A stretch of 64,000 nt of DNA from Trueperella pecoris. Lineage in GTDB: Bacteria; Actinomycetota; Actinomycetes; Actinomycetales; Actinomycetaceae. A program made the position numbers and the translations under genes. Under the pieces are notes generated by a model. That model did not search any database and was not told where the DNA came from. It saw nothing but the letters and a program-made list of their open reading frames with translations. Positions 1-9,045 of the stretch are shown here, piece by piece. The first letter of the stretch is position 1. The number at the start of each line of letters is the position of its first letter. Where the stretch lies: positions 2,108,001 to 2,172,000 of the forward strand of contig NZ_CP053291.1 of assembly GCF_014926385.1 (NCBI RefSeq), written 5' to 3'.

Positions 1-1
1 C

Positions 2-202
2 ACCTACATCGCGCTCGATTCCTTCGGTACGGCAACCAACGTCACTGGCGATGGCGCCATCGCGCTCGTTGTTGACAAGTTTGCCCGCGGCGACGTCGGA
101 AGCCCCTCCGAAGGCGCTGACGGCTTCCGCGCCCGCGCTGAGTTCGACGCCGAAACTTACATGGAGTCAGTCGGCGGAAACCGAACGGCTACAGTCATCT
201 AG
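2..202 (+). CDS. Dicarboxylate/amino acid:cation symporter (SLC1/DAACS family), C-terminal fragment
   Basis: The window opens inside this gene; only the last 66 codons are present. The visible part contains FGTATNVTGDGAIALVV, which matches the last core helix of SLC1-type sodium- or proton-coupled symporters, where NVTGD carries a cation-coordinating aspartate. A hydrophilic cytoplasmic tail of about 40 residues follows. The family imports C4-dicarboxylates, glutamate/aspartate or serine/threonine across the inner membrane; the substrate cannot be told from this fragment. A hairpin terminator lies about 100 bp downstream. Confidence 0.75.
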   Translation, partial: TYIALDSFGTATNVTGDGAIALVVDKFARGDVGSPSEGADGFRARAEFDAETYMESVGGNRTATVI

Positions 203-306
203 GTCGGGCCGGGTAGCGCCGGCGACTAGTTCCGGCTACAGAGAACCGGTCTGGCCTCGCCGCTAGCCACACCCCTGCGTAAGCCGCACCCGCCACCTCA
301 CACGCA

Positions 307-344
307 TTCGGGGGACTCGAGCCGTACAAGCCGAGTCCCCCGAA
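307..344. terminator. Hairpin between convergent symporter and nrdF
   Basis: Perfect 13 bp inverted repeat (307-319 TTCGGGGGACTCG and 332-344) around a 12-nt loop. It sits between two converging 3' ends, so it could end transcription in both directions. There is no long T run. Confidence 0.6.
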
Positions 345-377
345 CTGCTTCTCAATGGGAGCGAGATAAGACCTGGC

Positions 378-1457
<1,080 letters not shown>

Positions 1458-1499
1458 TCACCCCCAAAAGGTCACCGATCCTCGCGTTAGGCTTGGCAC

Positions 1500-2831
1500 A
1501 TGAGCACCGCTTTCACGACGCCGTCCGGGCACCACGCGCCCGCCCAAACAGCCATCGCCGAAACCGCACCGGCGCCTTCCTCCGCGCCCGGCACTGCCCT
1601 GCAGGAAACCAATACAGGCCCGGCTGGCGGCCCCCGAGGCACCGCGCGGCGCTACACCGGCCGTATCCGCGGTATCGACGTCGCGCGCGGGTTGGCAATT
1701 CTGGGCATGATCTGGGCTCACGTGCGCCCAGCCCCGGACGATTGGGGTACGATCGCCCACTTCCTGTCGGAGATCCCTTCGGGGCGTTCGTCGGCACTCT
1801 TTGCCCTTCTCGCAGGTGTTTCGCTTGCCATTCTCACAGGACGCAACGTCCACTACACCGGGGAGCAGATGCGACACGCACAACTACGCATCGCAGGACG
1901 TGCGGTGGCCCTGCTCGTATTTGCTGCGTTCCTCAATGTGTTTTCTTCCATGATTGCTATCATTCTTGGCTTCTATGCGGCCTGGTTTCTTTTCGCTATC
2001 CCCTTGGTCGATTGGTCAGCGAAAAAGCTCGCTATTGCGGCCGGCGTCGTGGCACTGGTTGGCCCGCAAATCATAATTGTCTTCAACTATTTCTTGAATA
2101 GTCACGAGCTGTATGGAGCAGGTGGCCTGAATGCCTTCCTCATTGACGCTCTCTCCATGGGCAGTTACCCCGGCTTGGCCTACATGGCTTACGTGCTGGC
2201 AGGCATGGCAATTGGTCGTATGGATCTGACCTGCGCCCTCGTGCGTACCCGCCTCTTTGTGGTTGGGGCATCGCTGGCCGTCACCGGCTATGGCACGGCG
2301 GCCTTAGCTACACGCACCTTCGCTTATCCTCATGAGCTAGGGATCGAAATCCTCGACGAATTTTCCCCTGCCCCGCCGCAGTTATCGGATTTCTTTATGG
2401 CCGATCCACATCTGAATACCACCACCGAAGTCCTTGGTAACCTCGGGGTTGCACTTGCGGTAATCGCCGTATGTTTGTGGCTCTCCCCGCTCGCCAAGCA
2501 TGTGCTTTACCCGGTTGCAGCAGTTGGTTCCATGTCATTGACGGCCTACGTCGGACATGCCTTCGGTCTTCACTTTAAGCCGGAGTGGTTTTTCACCGAT
2601 TCTTTTGTGCCGTTCCTTGTGGTGGCGGGCCTTGTCATTGTTTTTTCCACGGTCTGGGCGCTGCTACCGTTCCGGCGCGGCCCTCTCGAATGGGTCATGT
2701 ACCGCTTCTCGCAATGGTTCGCTCTGCCCGACGCCGTCCGCCCGGCCGCGCCCCTCGTCACGTCTGCGGCCGTCACATCTCCGGCCGCGCCCATCGATCC
2801 CGCTGACGGGACCGGGGGCCGAGCGAGCTAA
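1500..2831 (+). CDS. Polytopic membrane protein, DUF1624/DUF418 acyltransferase-like
   Basis: 443 aa. After a disordered N-terminus of about 55 residues comes RIRGIDVARGLAILGMIWAH, the signature of the heparan-alpha-glucosaminide acetyltransferase-like (DUF1624) and DUF418 membrane families, then about ten hydrophobic helices and a Pro/Ala-rich cytoplasmic tail. The substrate is unknown; acylation of an envelope component is inferred from the family only. Its stop codon TAA overlaps the ATG of the downstream ogt by one base, so the two are probably co-translated. It diverges from nrdF with 156 bp between the starts. Confidence 0.75.
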   Translation: MSTAFTTPSGHHAPAQTAIAETAPAPSSAPGTALQETNTGPAGGPRGTARRYTGRIRGIDVARGLAILGMIWAHVRPAPDDWGTIAHFLSEIPSGRSSALFALLAGVSLAILTGRNVHYTGEQMRHAQLRIAGRAVALLVFAAFLNVFSSMIAIILGFYAAWFLFAIPLVDWSAKKLAIAAGVVALVGPQIIIVFNYFLNSHELYGAGGLNAFLIDALSMGSYPGLAYMAYVLAGMAIGRMDLTCALVRTRLFVVGASLAVTGYGTAALATRTFAYPHELGIEILDEFSPAPPQLSDFFMADPHLNTTTEVLGNLGVALAVIAVCLWLSPLAKHVLYPVAAVGSMSLTAYVGHAFGLHFKPEWFFTDSFVPFLVVAGLVIVFSTVWALLPFRRGPLEWVMYRFSQWFALPDAVRPAAPLVTSAAVTSPAAPIDPADGTGGRAS

Positions 2832-3385
2832 TGTACAGCGGCTACGACTCGCCGCTGGGTTCCCTGACCATCTACTTCGACGGGGCGCTGCGTGGCCTGT
2901 GGATGGAGGGTCAGGCCAACTTTCCCGCCGACATCACACAGATTCATGCCACCCCAGCCACCGGTTTCGTTGCCGCGACCGGTTTCGTTGCTGCGACCGG
3001 CCCGGTGGCCGACTGGCTCGACGCGTATTTCGCGGGCGAAAATCCCGCCGTCACCTTCGAGGTCGCGCCCGAGGGAACACCCTTCCAGCAAGCCGTATGG
3101 TCCGCCCTTCGCGACATTCCCTACGCGACCACGACGACGTACGCCGCGCTCGCGTCCGTCGTCGGGAAAAGACTCAACCGGACGACGTCGGCCCGCGCAA
3201 TCGGCGGCGCGGTGGGGCGCAACCCGGTCATGCTCGTCGCCCCCTGCCACCGGGTCCTGGCATCAGACGGAACGCTCGCCGGGTTTTCCGGCGGCCTCGA
3301 ACGAAAAGCGTGGCTGCTCGACCACGAACGTGGGACCGGCCATGGTCGTAGCGGACCCGGCGATCCCGGTACCGCCGCCACATAA
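2831..3385 (+). CDS. ogt: Methylated-DNA--protein-cysteine methyltransferase
   Basis: Suicidal repair protein that transfers the alkyl group from O6-alkylguanine to its own cysteine. The active-site motif PCHR lies in VAPCHRVLASDG, with the winged-helix region (PYATTTTYAALASVVGK) before it. 184 aa. Start codon overlaps the preceding stop (TAATG). Between the N-terminal and catalytic domains there is a short in-frame 18 bp duplication giving two copies of TGFVAA. Convergent with chdC. Confidence 0.92.
   Translation: MYSGYDSPLGSLTIYFDGALRGLWMEGQANFPADITQIHATPATGFVAATGFVAATGPVADWLDAYFAGENPAVTFEVAPEGTPFQQAVWSALRDIPYATTTTYAALASVVGKRLNRTTSARAIGGAVGRNPVMLVAPCHRVLASDGTLAGFSGGLERKAWLLDHERGTGHGRSGPGDPGTAAT
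2960..2995 (+). repeat. In-frame 18 bp tandem duplication within ogt
   Basis: Two adjacent 18 bp copies (2960-2977 and 2978-2995, one mismatch) encode TGFVAA twice in the linker between the N-terminal and methyltransferase domains. Confidence 0.85.
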
Positions 3386-3401
3386 CCGGCCCCAACCGGA
3401 G

Positions 3402-4109
3402 CTACTTGCCAAGGCCTACCTGGCGGCGCGCCCACTCGCCGAGCTCGACGCGAGCACCCGTAAAGAATGGGACGTCCTGACGGACATAGAGGCGAGCCTC
3501 AGTCTTGCGGAAGGCATACATGAGGTCGACGATCCGCGTGAGATGATCGCCCTCAAGCGCCACCACCCATTCGTAATCCGACATGGAGAACGAAGCGAGG
3601 GTGGAGGTTACGAGGTCGCCGAACTGCGCGCCGGCAGCCGCATGGTTGCGCATAATGGCCGAACGCTTCCAATCCTCGAGCAAGTACCAGTCGTAGGAGC
3701 GCACGAAAGGGTACACGGCAGCGTACTTTGGCGCCTCCTCATGCTCGAACATACCTGGCAAATGGTCCGGGTTGTATTCGGCGGCCTTATGCTGAGAAAG
3801 CACGGACCACACGGGTGTCAGCGCGAGGTCGGAACGGTACAGGGCGCGGTAGGCGGCCTGGGCGGCGTCGGCGGTGTCCGCGATAAACCAGGCCATGAGG
3901 TCGGCGTCGGCGCGGAATCCCGAGACGTCATAGTAGCCACGCACTTTCACTCCCGTCTCGGCGATGGCGGCTTCCACGGCGGCGACGGCGTCGTCGATAG
4001 CAGCGGCGTCGAGCACGTCAGCCTTAAACACCGACCACATGACGAACGGACGGGCATCGTTCAGGCGCTGCGCGATCGGGCGGATGGTGGTTGCATGCGG
4101 ATGGGTCAT
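3402..4109 (-). CDS. chdC: Coproheme decarboxylase (HemQ/ChdC)
   Basis: Last enzyme of the coproporphyrin-dependent heme pathway of Gram-positives, converting coproheme III to heme b with hydrogen peroxide. 235 aa, normal for the chlorite-dismutase-like family. Y133 in the VYPFVRSY motif fits the catalytic tyrosine, H116 the distal histidine of actinobacterial enzymes, and H156 the proximal heme ligand position. Start ATG at 4109 chosen by family length; an upstream extension overlapping hemH is unlikely. It lies 50 bp downstream of hemH in one transcript, so iron insertion and decarboxylation are co-expressed. No other heme genes are in the window. Confidence 0.92.
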   Translation of the reverse strand: MTHPHATTIRPIAQRLNDARPFVMWSVFKADVLDAAAIDDAVAAVEAAIAETGVKVRGYYDVSGFRADADLMAWFIADTADAAQAAYRALYRSDLALTPVWSVLSQHKAAEYNPDHLPGMFEHEEAPKYAAVYPFVRSYDWYLLEDWKRSAIMRNHAAAGAQFGDLVTSTLASFSMSDYEWVVALEGDHLTRIVDLMYAFRKTEARLYVRQDVPFFTGARVELGEWARRQVGLGK

Positions 4110-4159
4110 GATTCTTCTTTCTGTTGTCGTTGCAAAAGTATTCGGTCTGGCCAGGTTGC

Positions 4160-5164
4160 CTACGGTTGGCAGTGCGAATCCCGGGTCGGAACGCGGCCCG
4201 GCACGGTTGGGCGGGCAGGCATTGCGCAACACCCTACGTCGCACGACGCCGAAGGCGCCTGCAGCAGGTCCGCCAACTGCCTCACGAAACCGGGCAAGTC
4301 ATCAATGGTTGACACGCGGGTGAAGCCGATTCCCAGCTCGGCCGCGGTGGCGCGCGCCTGGGTGTCGAGGTCGTAGATGACCTCCATGTGGTCGGAGATG
4401 AATCCAATCGGGGCCACAACAACATGCCCCACGCCAGCCTCGGCCAGCTCGCGAAGATGATCGTTGATATCAGGCTCCAGCCAGGGAGTGTGCGGACTGC
4501 CCGAACGCGAGCAAAAGGCAAGATCCCACTCCTGCCCCAGCTCGGCCGCGATTCTTCCCGCCACCCGGCGGTGCTGTTCCTCGTAGGTCAGGGAGTAGGT
4601 CAGCCCGGCGGCGTCGTTCATCGCAGTCGGAATCGAGTGTGTGACGAAAACGAGCCGCGCACCAGCCGGGGCGAGCGCGAGGGCGGCCCGAACGGCGTCG
4701 CGGTAAGCAGCAAAGAAGCCTTCGGTGTCCCAGTAGGGGCGAACCTTTTCCACGCGCAAGTCCGCGTAGCCGAGCGCGACGAGCCAGCGTTCGAGGTCCT
4801 CGCTGTACTGTCGGCAGGACGAATAAGACCCGTAGGCGGACGTGGTCAGCACGCGGACGGTGCGGGCACCGGCCCGGTAGAGGGCTGACAGCGCCGCGTC
4901 GCCGAACGGGTGCCAGTTACGATTCCCAACGATGAGCGGGCGTGTGTCGCCCCTGCTCGCCAATTCGGAACGAAGGCGTTCGGCCAGGCGGGCGTTGAGC
5001 TCGTTGATGGGTGAGCGCCCGCCGAAAAGAAAATAATGCTCGCCGACCTGGGCGAGGCGCTCCTCCGGTACCGCCCGGCCGGCTACCGCGTTGCGGAGAA
5101 AAGGGAGGACGTCTTCGGGCTTGTCGGGGCCTCCATAAGACAGAAGCATATAGGCATCAGTCAT
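4160..5164 (-). CDS. hemH: Coproporphyrin III ferrochelatase with putative [2Fe-2S] cluster
   Basis: Inserts ferrous iron into coproporphyrin III (CpfC/HemH). 334 aa. Catalytic histidine in FVTHSIP and acidic EVIYDLD near the C-terminus are present. C117 (SYSSCRQY) and a C-terminal cysteine cluster (C308, C312, C313) fit the [2Fe-2S] ligands known from actinobacterial ferrochelatases such as that of M. tuberculosis. A 20-residue tail ending HCQP follows. Start ATG at 5164 (MTDAYMLL). First gene of the hemH-chdC pair; the upstream gap holds a repeat element. Confidence 0.93.
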   Translation of the reverse strand: MTDAYMLLSYGGPDKPEDVLPFLRNAVAGRAVPEERLAQVGEHYFLFGGRSPINELNARLAERLRSELASRGDTRPLIVGNRNWHPFGDAALSALYRAGARTVRVLTTSAYGSYSSCRQYSEDLERWLVALGYADLRVEKVRPYWDTEGFFAAYRDAVRAALALAPAGARLVFVTHSIPTAMNDAAGLTYSLTYEEQHRRVAGRIAAELGQEWDLAFCSRSGSPHTPWLEPDINDHLRELAEAGVGHVVVAPIGFISDHMEVIYDLDTQARATAAELGIGFTRVSTIDDLPGFVRQLADLLQAPSASCDVGCCAMPARPTVPGRVPTRDSHCQP

Positions 5165-5556
5165 AGGTGTCCCTAAATTGATCGACAACGAAAAGCGCCG
5201 GCTCACACCGGACACCACACGAGTATGCCTACATCAAGCATATTTTTCCAAGTCGAGGTGCCGGTTCTTGCGACTTTTCCGGGAGTTTGGAACAGGCCGA
5301 AAAATTGGTGTCTCTAAGATGTGGGGTGGGAGGTTGGGTTGGAGGCGCGATTGGGGTTGACGGGCGCGGCTAGCTGGTGGTTGGGTTGGCGGGCGCACTG
5401 GGCGCGTCTGGGCAACTGGACCTCCTCCACGTCGCACCTCTCCGCCTGCGACGCACTTCAACGCTCATGGCGCACCTTAAACCGGGGTCTAAGGTGCGCC
5501 ACTGATGGAGAGGTGCGCCGTTAAGGCAGAGGTGCGCCGTTAGCGCGGGGCCCGCG
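5165..5556. other. Intergenic region between hemH and nrdE
   Basis: 392 bp without a convincing gene. It should hold the hemH promoter (minus strand) and the nrdE transcript end. The part at 5433-5548 is a structured repeat element listed separately. Confidence 0.7.
5433..5548. repeat. Repeat family A, copy 1: inverted arrays of a 19 bp GGTGCG unit
   Basis: Right half: three tandem 19 bp units starting at 5492, 5511 and 5530, each beginning AGGTGCGCC with a variable second half. Left half: units in inverted orientation starting with CGCAC at 5433, 5452 and 5471. The centre forms a perfect 11 bp stem (5469-5479 with 5490-5500). A second copy lies at 11503-11599. It ends 8 bp from the nrdE stop codon, so it may also act as that operon's terminator. 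Confidence 0.8.
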
Positions 5557-7704
5557 CTACAGCATGCACGACACGCAGCCTTCGACTTCGGTTCCCTCAA
5601 GGGCAGCCTGGCGGATGCGCATGTAATAGAGGGTCTTGATCCCCTTGCGCCACGCATAGATGTAGTTGCGGTTGACGTCGCGGGTGGTCACGGTGTCGGG
5701 GTAGAAGAGCGTCAGTGACAGGCCCTGGTCGACGTGCTGGGTGGCAGCCGCATAGGTGTCGATGATCTTCTCCGGCCCAATCTCGTAAGCATCCTTGAAG
5801 TACTCGAGGTTGTCGTTGTCCATGTAGGCGGCCGGGTAGTAGACGCGGCCGAGCTTACCTTCTTTTCGGATCTCAATCTTGGATACGATCGGGTGAATCG
5901 AAGACGTGGAGTTGTTGATGTACGAGATCGAGCCCGTCGGCGGAATGGCCTGCAGATTCTGGTTGTACATGCCGTAGGTGGCGACGTCGTCCCGCAGCTT
6001 CTTCCAATCCTCCTGGGTAGGAATGTGGATGCCGGCGAATAGCTCCTTGACCCGATCAAACTCGGGAACCCACGCCTTGTCGATGTACTTATCGAAGAAG
6101 GATCCGTTGGCATAATCGGAATTTTCGAAGTTGTGGAACGTCTGCCCGCGCTCGCGCGCCAACTCCATCGACGCCGCAATGGCATGGAATGCCACCGTGT
6201 AGAAGTAGATGTTGGTGAAGTCGAGCGCCTCCGGCGAGCCGTAATGAATGCGTTCGCGCCCCAGGTATCCGTGCAGATTCATCTGCCCCAGCCCAACAGC
6301 GTGCGACTGCTCGTTACCGCGCTTAATCGATGGCACCGACTCGATCGAGGTCTGGTCCGAGACCGAGGTGAGCGCCCGAATAGCCGTGCGAGTTGTGCGG
6401 GCAAAGTCCGGCGAGTCCATGGCCTTAGCGATGTTGAGCGAACCGAGGTTGCAGGAGATGTCCTTGCCAACGACGTCGTAGGACAGGTCCGCGTTGTAGG
6501 TGGAGGGTTCAGAAACCTGAAGAATCTCCGAGCACAAGTTGGACATGGTGATGCGCCCTTCGATGGGGTTGGCACGGTTGACCGTGTCCTCGAACAGGAT
6601 GTAGGGGTATCCGGATTCGAACTGGATCTCGGCCAGGGTCTGGAAGAAGGCGCGGGCATTGATCTTCGTCTTGCGGATGCGCTTGTCGTCCACCATTTCT
6701 CGGTATTTCTCCGTCACGGAGATCTCCGTGAAAGGCACGCCGTATACGCGTTCGACGTCGTAGGGCGAGAAGAGGTACATGTCCTCGTTCTTCTTCGCCA
6801 GTTCGAAGGTGATGTCCGGTATGACGACGCCGAGCGAGAGCGTCTTGATGCGGATCTTCTCATCGGCATTCTCACGCTTGGTGTCGAGGAAACGGAGGAT
6901 GTCCGGGTGGTGAGCGTGGAGGTAGACCGCGCCCGCACCCTGGCGTGCACCGAGCTGGTTGGCGTAGGAGAAGGAATCCTCAAGCAGCTTCATGACGGGG
7001 TTGACGCCGGAGGACTGGTTTTGGATCTTCTTAATCGGTGCCCCGAGTTCGCGCAGGTTCGTCAGATTCAGGGCCACGCCGCCTCCACGCTTGGACAATT
7101 GGAGGGCCGAGTTGATGGCGCGCGCGATGGATTCCATGTTGTCTTCCACGCGCAGCAGGAAACAGGACACAAGTTCGCCGCGCGCGACCTTGCCCGCGTT
7201 GAGGAACGTCGGGGTTGCCGGTTGGAAGCGGCCGGTGATGATCTCTTCCATGAGGTCCATTGCCATCGCTTCGTCGCCCTGGGCAAGGAAGAGGGCAACC
7301 ATGCACACGCGGTCTTCGAAACGCTCGAGGTAGCGGGTGCCATCGAAGGTCTTCAGCGTGTAGGAGGTGTAGTACTTGAAGGCGCCGAGGAAGGTCGGGA
7401 AGCGGAACTTGTGCGCGTAGCAGGCCTTGTAGAGGGACTTGATGAACGCAAAATCGTACTGTTCAAGGACGGCAGCCTCGTAGTAACCCTCCTCCACCAG
7501 GTAGGCAAGCTTCTCCTCGAGGTCATGGAAGTAGACCGTGTTCTTGTTGACGTGCTGGAGGAAGTACTGGCGGGCAGCCATCCGGTCGACATCGAACTGA
7601 ATCTTGCCGTCGGCGTCGTAGAGGTTGAGCTGGGCGTTGAGCGTGTGATAGTCCAGCGCGGGGTCGAGGTTCTCCTCGCCAGTGTCCGTCAGAGTTGTGT
7701 CCAA
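5557..7704 (-). CDS. nrdE: Class Ib ribonucleoside-diphosphate reductase, alpha (catalytic) subunit NrdE
   Basis: Catalytic subunit that reduces ribonucleoside diphosphates. 715 aa and lacking the N-terminal ATP cone, as expected for class Ib. Active-site cysteine in MSNLCSEI and the redox-shuttling C-terminal pair in GCVSCML are intact. The NrdE N-terminal ([14 protein letters not shown]) and barrel motifs ([20 protein letters not shown]) are recognisable. The start codon overlaps the end of nrdI by 16 bp, implying translational coupling. Third gene of nrdHIE; the partner nrdF lies about 4.2 kb further on the same strand. Confidence 0.97.
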   Translation of the reverse strand: MDTTLTDTGEENLDPALDYHTLNAQLNLYDADGKIQFDVDRMAARQYFLQHVNKNTVYFHDLEEKLAYLVEEGYYEAAVLEQYDFAFIKSLYKACYAHKFRFPTFLGAFKYYTSYTLKTFDGTRYLERFEDRVCMVALFLAQGDEAMAMDLMEEIITGRFQPATPTFLNAGKVARGELVSCFLLRVEDNMESIARAINSALQLSKRGGGVALNLTNLRELGAPIKKIQNQSSGVNPVMKLLEDSFSYANQLGARQGAGAVYLHAHHPDILRFLDTKRENADEKIRIKTLSLGVVIPDITFELAKKNEDMYLFSPYDVERVYGVPFTEISVTEKYREMVDDKRIRKTKINARAFFQTLAEIQFESGYPYILFEDTVNRANPIEGRITMSNLCSEILQVSEPSTYNADLSYDVVGKDISCNLGSLNIAKAMDSPDFARTTRTAIRALTSVSDQTSIESVPSIKRGNEQSHAVGLGQMNLHGYLGRERIHYGSPEALDFTNIYFYTVAFHAIAASMELARERGQTFHNFENSDYANGSFFDKYIDKAWVPEFDRVKELFAGIHIPTQEDWKKLRDDVATYGMYNQNLQAIPPTGSISYINNSTSSIHPIVSKIEIRKEGKLGRVYYPAAYMDNDNLEYFKDAYEIGPEKIIDTYAAATQHVDQGLSLTLFYPDTVTTRDVNRNYIYAWRKGIKTLYYMRIRQAALEGTEVEGCVSCML

Positions 7705-8090
7705 AATTCTTCCAATCCTTCTCGAACCACTTCCACATCCCGCGGGGTGCCGAGCAGTTCGAACCTGTACATGTGTGGAACCTTCGTCTTCGCGGAAATA
7801 ATGTCTCCCGCGAGGCAGTATGCCGTGCCGAAGTTGGTGTTTCCCGCCGATATCACGCCGCGAATGAGTGAGCGGTTGTGCTCGTCGTTGAGAAACTTGA
7901 TGACCTGTTTGGGGACGGCGCCCTTTTGATTTCCGCCGCCGTAGGTTGGGGTGACGAGCACGTATTCTTGCTCGACCCGCAGGAAATCATCGGTGGGACG
8001 CAGCGGGATCCTCTCGTTGGAGAATCCCAGCTTTTCCACAAATCGTTGCGTGTTATTGGTAGTCGACGAGAAATAGACAATGTGAACCAT
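7689..8090 (-). CDS. nrdI: Flavodoxin-like class Ib RNR activator NrdI
   Basis: FMN protein that supplies the oxidant for assembling the Mn(III)2-tyrosyl radical cofactor of NrdF. 133 aa. The FMN phosphate loop ([10 protein letters not shown]) and the flavin loops (TPTYGGG, AGNTNFG) are visible. I take ATG at 8090 with AGGAGA four bases upstream; a GTG directly before it at 8093 is less well spaced. The 168 bp gap to nrdH contains a GC-rich 15 bp tandem repeat. Confidence 0.95.
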   Translation of the reverse strand: MVHIVYFSSTTNNTQRFVEKLGFSNERIPLRPTDDFLRVEQEYVLVTPTYGGGNQKGAVPKQVIKFLNDEHNRSLIRGVISAGNTNFGTAYCLAGDIISAKTKVPHMYRFELLGTPRDVEVVREGLEEFWTQL

Positions 8091-8130
8091 CACTTCTCCT
8101 TCTTCTACACGAACGACGCCGTCCGCGCTC

Positions 8131-8217
8131 GCCGGTGCCGCCGCTGCCGGTGCCGCCGCTGCCGGTGCCGCCGCTGCCGGTGCCGCCGCTGCCGGTGCCG
8201 CCGCTGCCAGTGCCGAC
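8131..8217 (+). repeat. 15 bp tandem repeat between nrdH and nrdI
   Basis: Five perfect copies of GCCGGTGCCGCCGCT (8131-8205) plus a degenerate sixth copy to 8217. It lies inside the nrdHIE operon in untranslated spacer. Confidence 0.95.
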
Positions 8218-8258
8218 CGAGCGATGCCGCTCGCATGGCACCGGCGTCATGGGCGTTC

Positions 8259-8510
8259 TTAGGCGGAGACCTCCGCGCTGACCGCGTCAGCGACGAGGGC
8301 CTTGATCTTGTCCGGGCGGTAGCCCGACCAGTGGTCGCCGCCGGCAAAGATGACGGGCGCCTGCTGGTAGCCCAGGGCCTTGACGGTGGCGAGAGCCTCA
8401 GCATCCTCGATGAGATCAATTTCCGCAAATTCAAGGCCGTGCTTCTTCAGTGCTCGCTTGGTGGCGGTGCACTGCACGCACGAAGGCTTCGTGTAGACGG
8501 TAATAGCCAT
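8259..8510 (-). CDS. nrdH: Glutaredoxin-like NrdH redoxin
   Basis: Small electron donor for class Ib reductase, reduced by thioredoxin reductase. 83 aa with the NrdH-type active site CVQC (C11, C14) and the conserved WSGYRPDKI C-terminal motif that distinguishes NrdH from glutaredoxins. ATG at 8510 is preceded by GAGGAGA. First gene of nrdHIE; two NrdR-like boxes and a cluster of DnaA-like boxes lie upstream. trxB at 52.8-53.7 kb could be its reductase. Confidence 0.96.
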   Translation of the reverse strand: MAITVYTKPSCVQCTATKRALKKHGLEFAEIDLIEDAEALATVKALGYQQAPVIFAGGDHWSGYRPDKIKALVADAVSAEVSA

Positions 8511-8571
8511 TGAATTTCTCCTCACGGGCTTGGAAACGGCCGGCAACCCGGCCTCAGGGATACGAGTATCA

Positions 8572-8587
8572 ACACTACACCTAGGGC
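8572..8587 (-). promoter_or_regulatory. NrdR-like box 1 (nrdH-proximal)
   Basis: ACACTACACCTAGGGC on the plus strand; about 11 of 16 positions fit the NrdR consensus ACACWATATATWGTGT. Its start is exactly 31 bp from the start of box 2, the three-turn spacing typical of NrdR box pairs. Confidence 0.55.
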
Positions 8588-8602
8588 TCCCGGTTCCGTT
8601 CA

Positions 8603-8618
8603 CCACTAGATGATGTGT
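8603..8618 (-). promoter_or_regulatory. NrdR-like box 2 (nrdH-distal)
   Basis: CCACTAGATGATGTGT on the plus strand; about 12 of 16 positions fit the NrdR consensus. Paired with box 1 upstream of nrdHIE. Confidence 0.6.
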
Positions 8619-8801
8619 TGGCGGCGTGTCGAGACCGCCTCTGCGTCACCTCGCGGAAAAGCTCCTGTGGAGACTTTCGGCGACGTCTCATTTGGCGAAA
8701 CATCACACCCACGTTACCCACGAAACCTTCCACCGCTGCCACCGGGGGCGGCCCTCGCCATGCCGTGGATCTATCCTCCATCCCGCCTCCAACACATTTT
8801 C

Positions 8802-8884
8802 TTGTCCACAAATCCACCGCCCTGTGGATAAGTTTTATCCACTTTTCCACAACTGTCGACAAGTTTGTCTACCATGGTGGATAA
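8802..8884. promoter_or_regulatory. Cluster of DnaA-box-like sites upstream of nrdHIE
   Basis: Five sites in 83 bp: TTGTCCACA (8802), TTATCCACA inverted (8823-8831, perfect), TTATCCACT (8835), TTTTCCACA (8843-8851, fits TTWTNCACA) and TTATCCACC inverted (8876-8884). The location is about 33 kb from dnaA and upstream of the nrdHIE boxes. Confidence 0.6.
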
Positions 8885-9045
8885 ATGGACGCAAAGCAGG
8901 CTCAGGCGACGCAAAAATCCCCGTGACCCCTCGGCGTGCCGCACCACCCGATCGGCGTGTCCCCGGGCGTGTCGCAACAGCCCAGTCAGACGAGCTAGGG
9001 CGGACGTCCTTGAATTACTCCAGTCTTGCAGGGAAAATAGGCGGT

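Larger units (their letters stand above)
8511..9045. other. Divergent regulatory region between nrdH and the FurA-like gene
   Basis: 535 bp without a supported gene. The nrdH-proximal part carries paired NrdR-like boxes (8572-8618); the middle carries DnaA-box-like sites (8802-8884). Small open frames here lack family signatures. Confidence 0.7.

Noticed and set aside
5433-5548. CRISPR-like array at repeat family A (also considered for family B)
   Set aside because: Units are 19-20 bp with variable parts of only about 10 bp, arranged as inverted halves; no cas genes are nearby.
6133-7929. Long open frame antisense to nrdE and nrdI (about 600 codons)
   Set aside because: Its composition mirrors the third-codon GC bias of the real genes on the other strand and it shows no domain motif.
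8053-8434. Open frames through the 15 bp repeat between nrdH and nrdI (Gly-Thr-Gly-Ser-Gly repeats)
   Set aside because: They overlap nrdI or nrdH in other frames and owe their openness to the GC-rich repeat.
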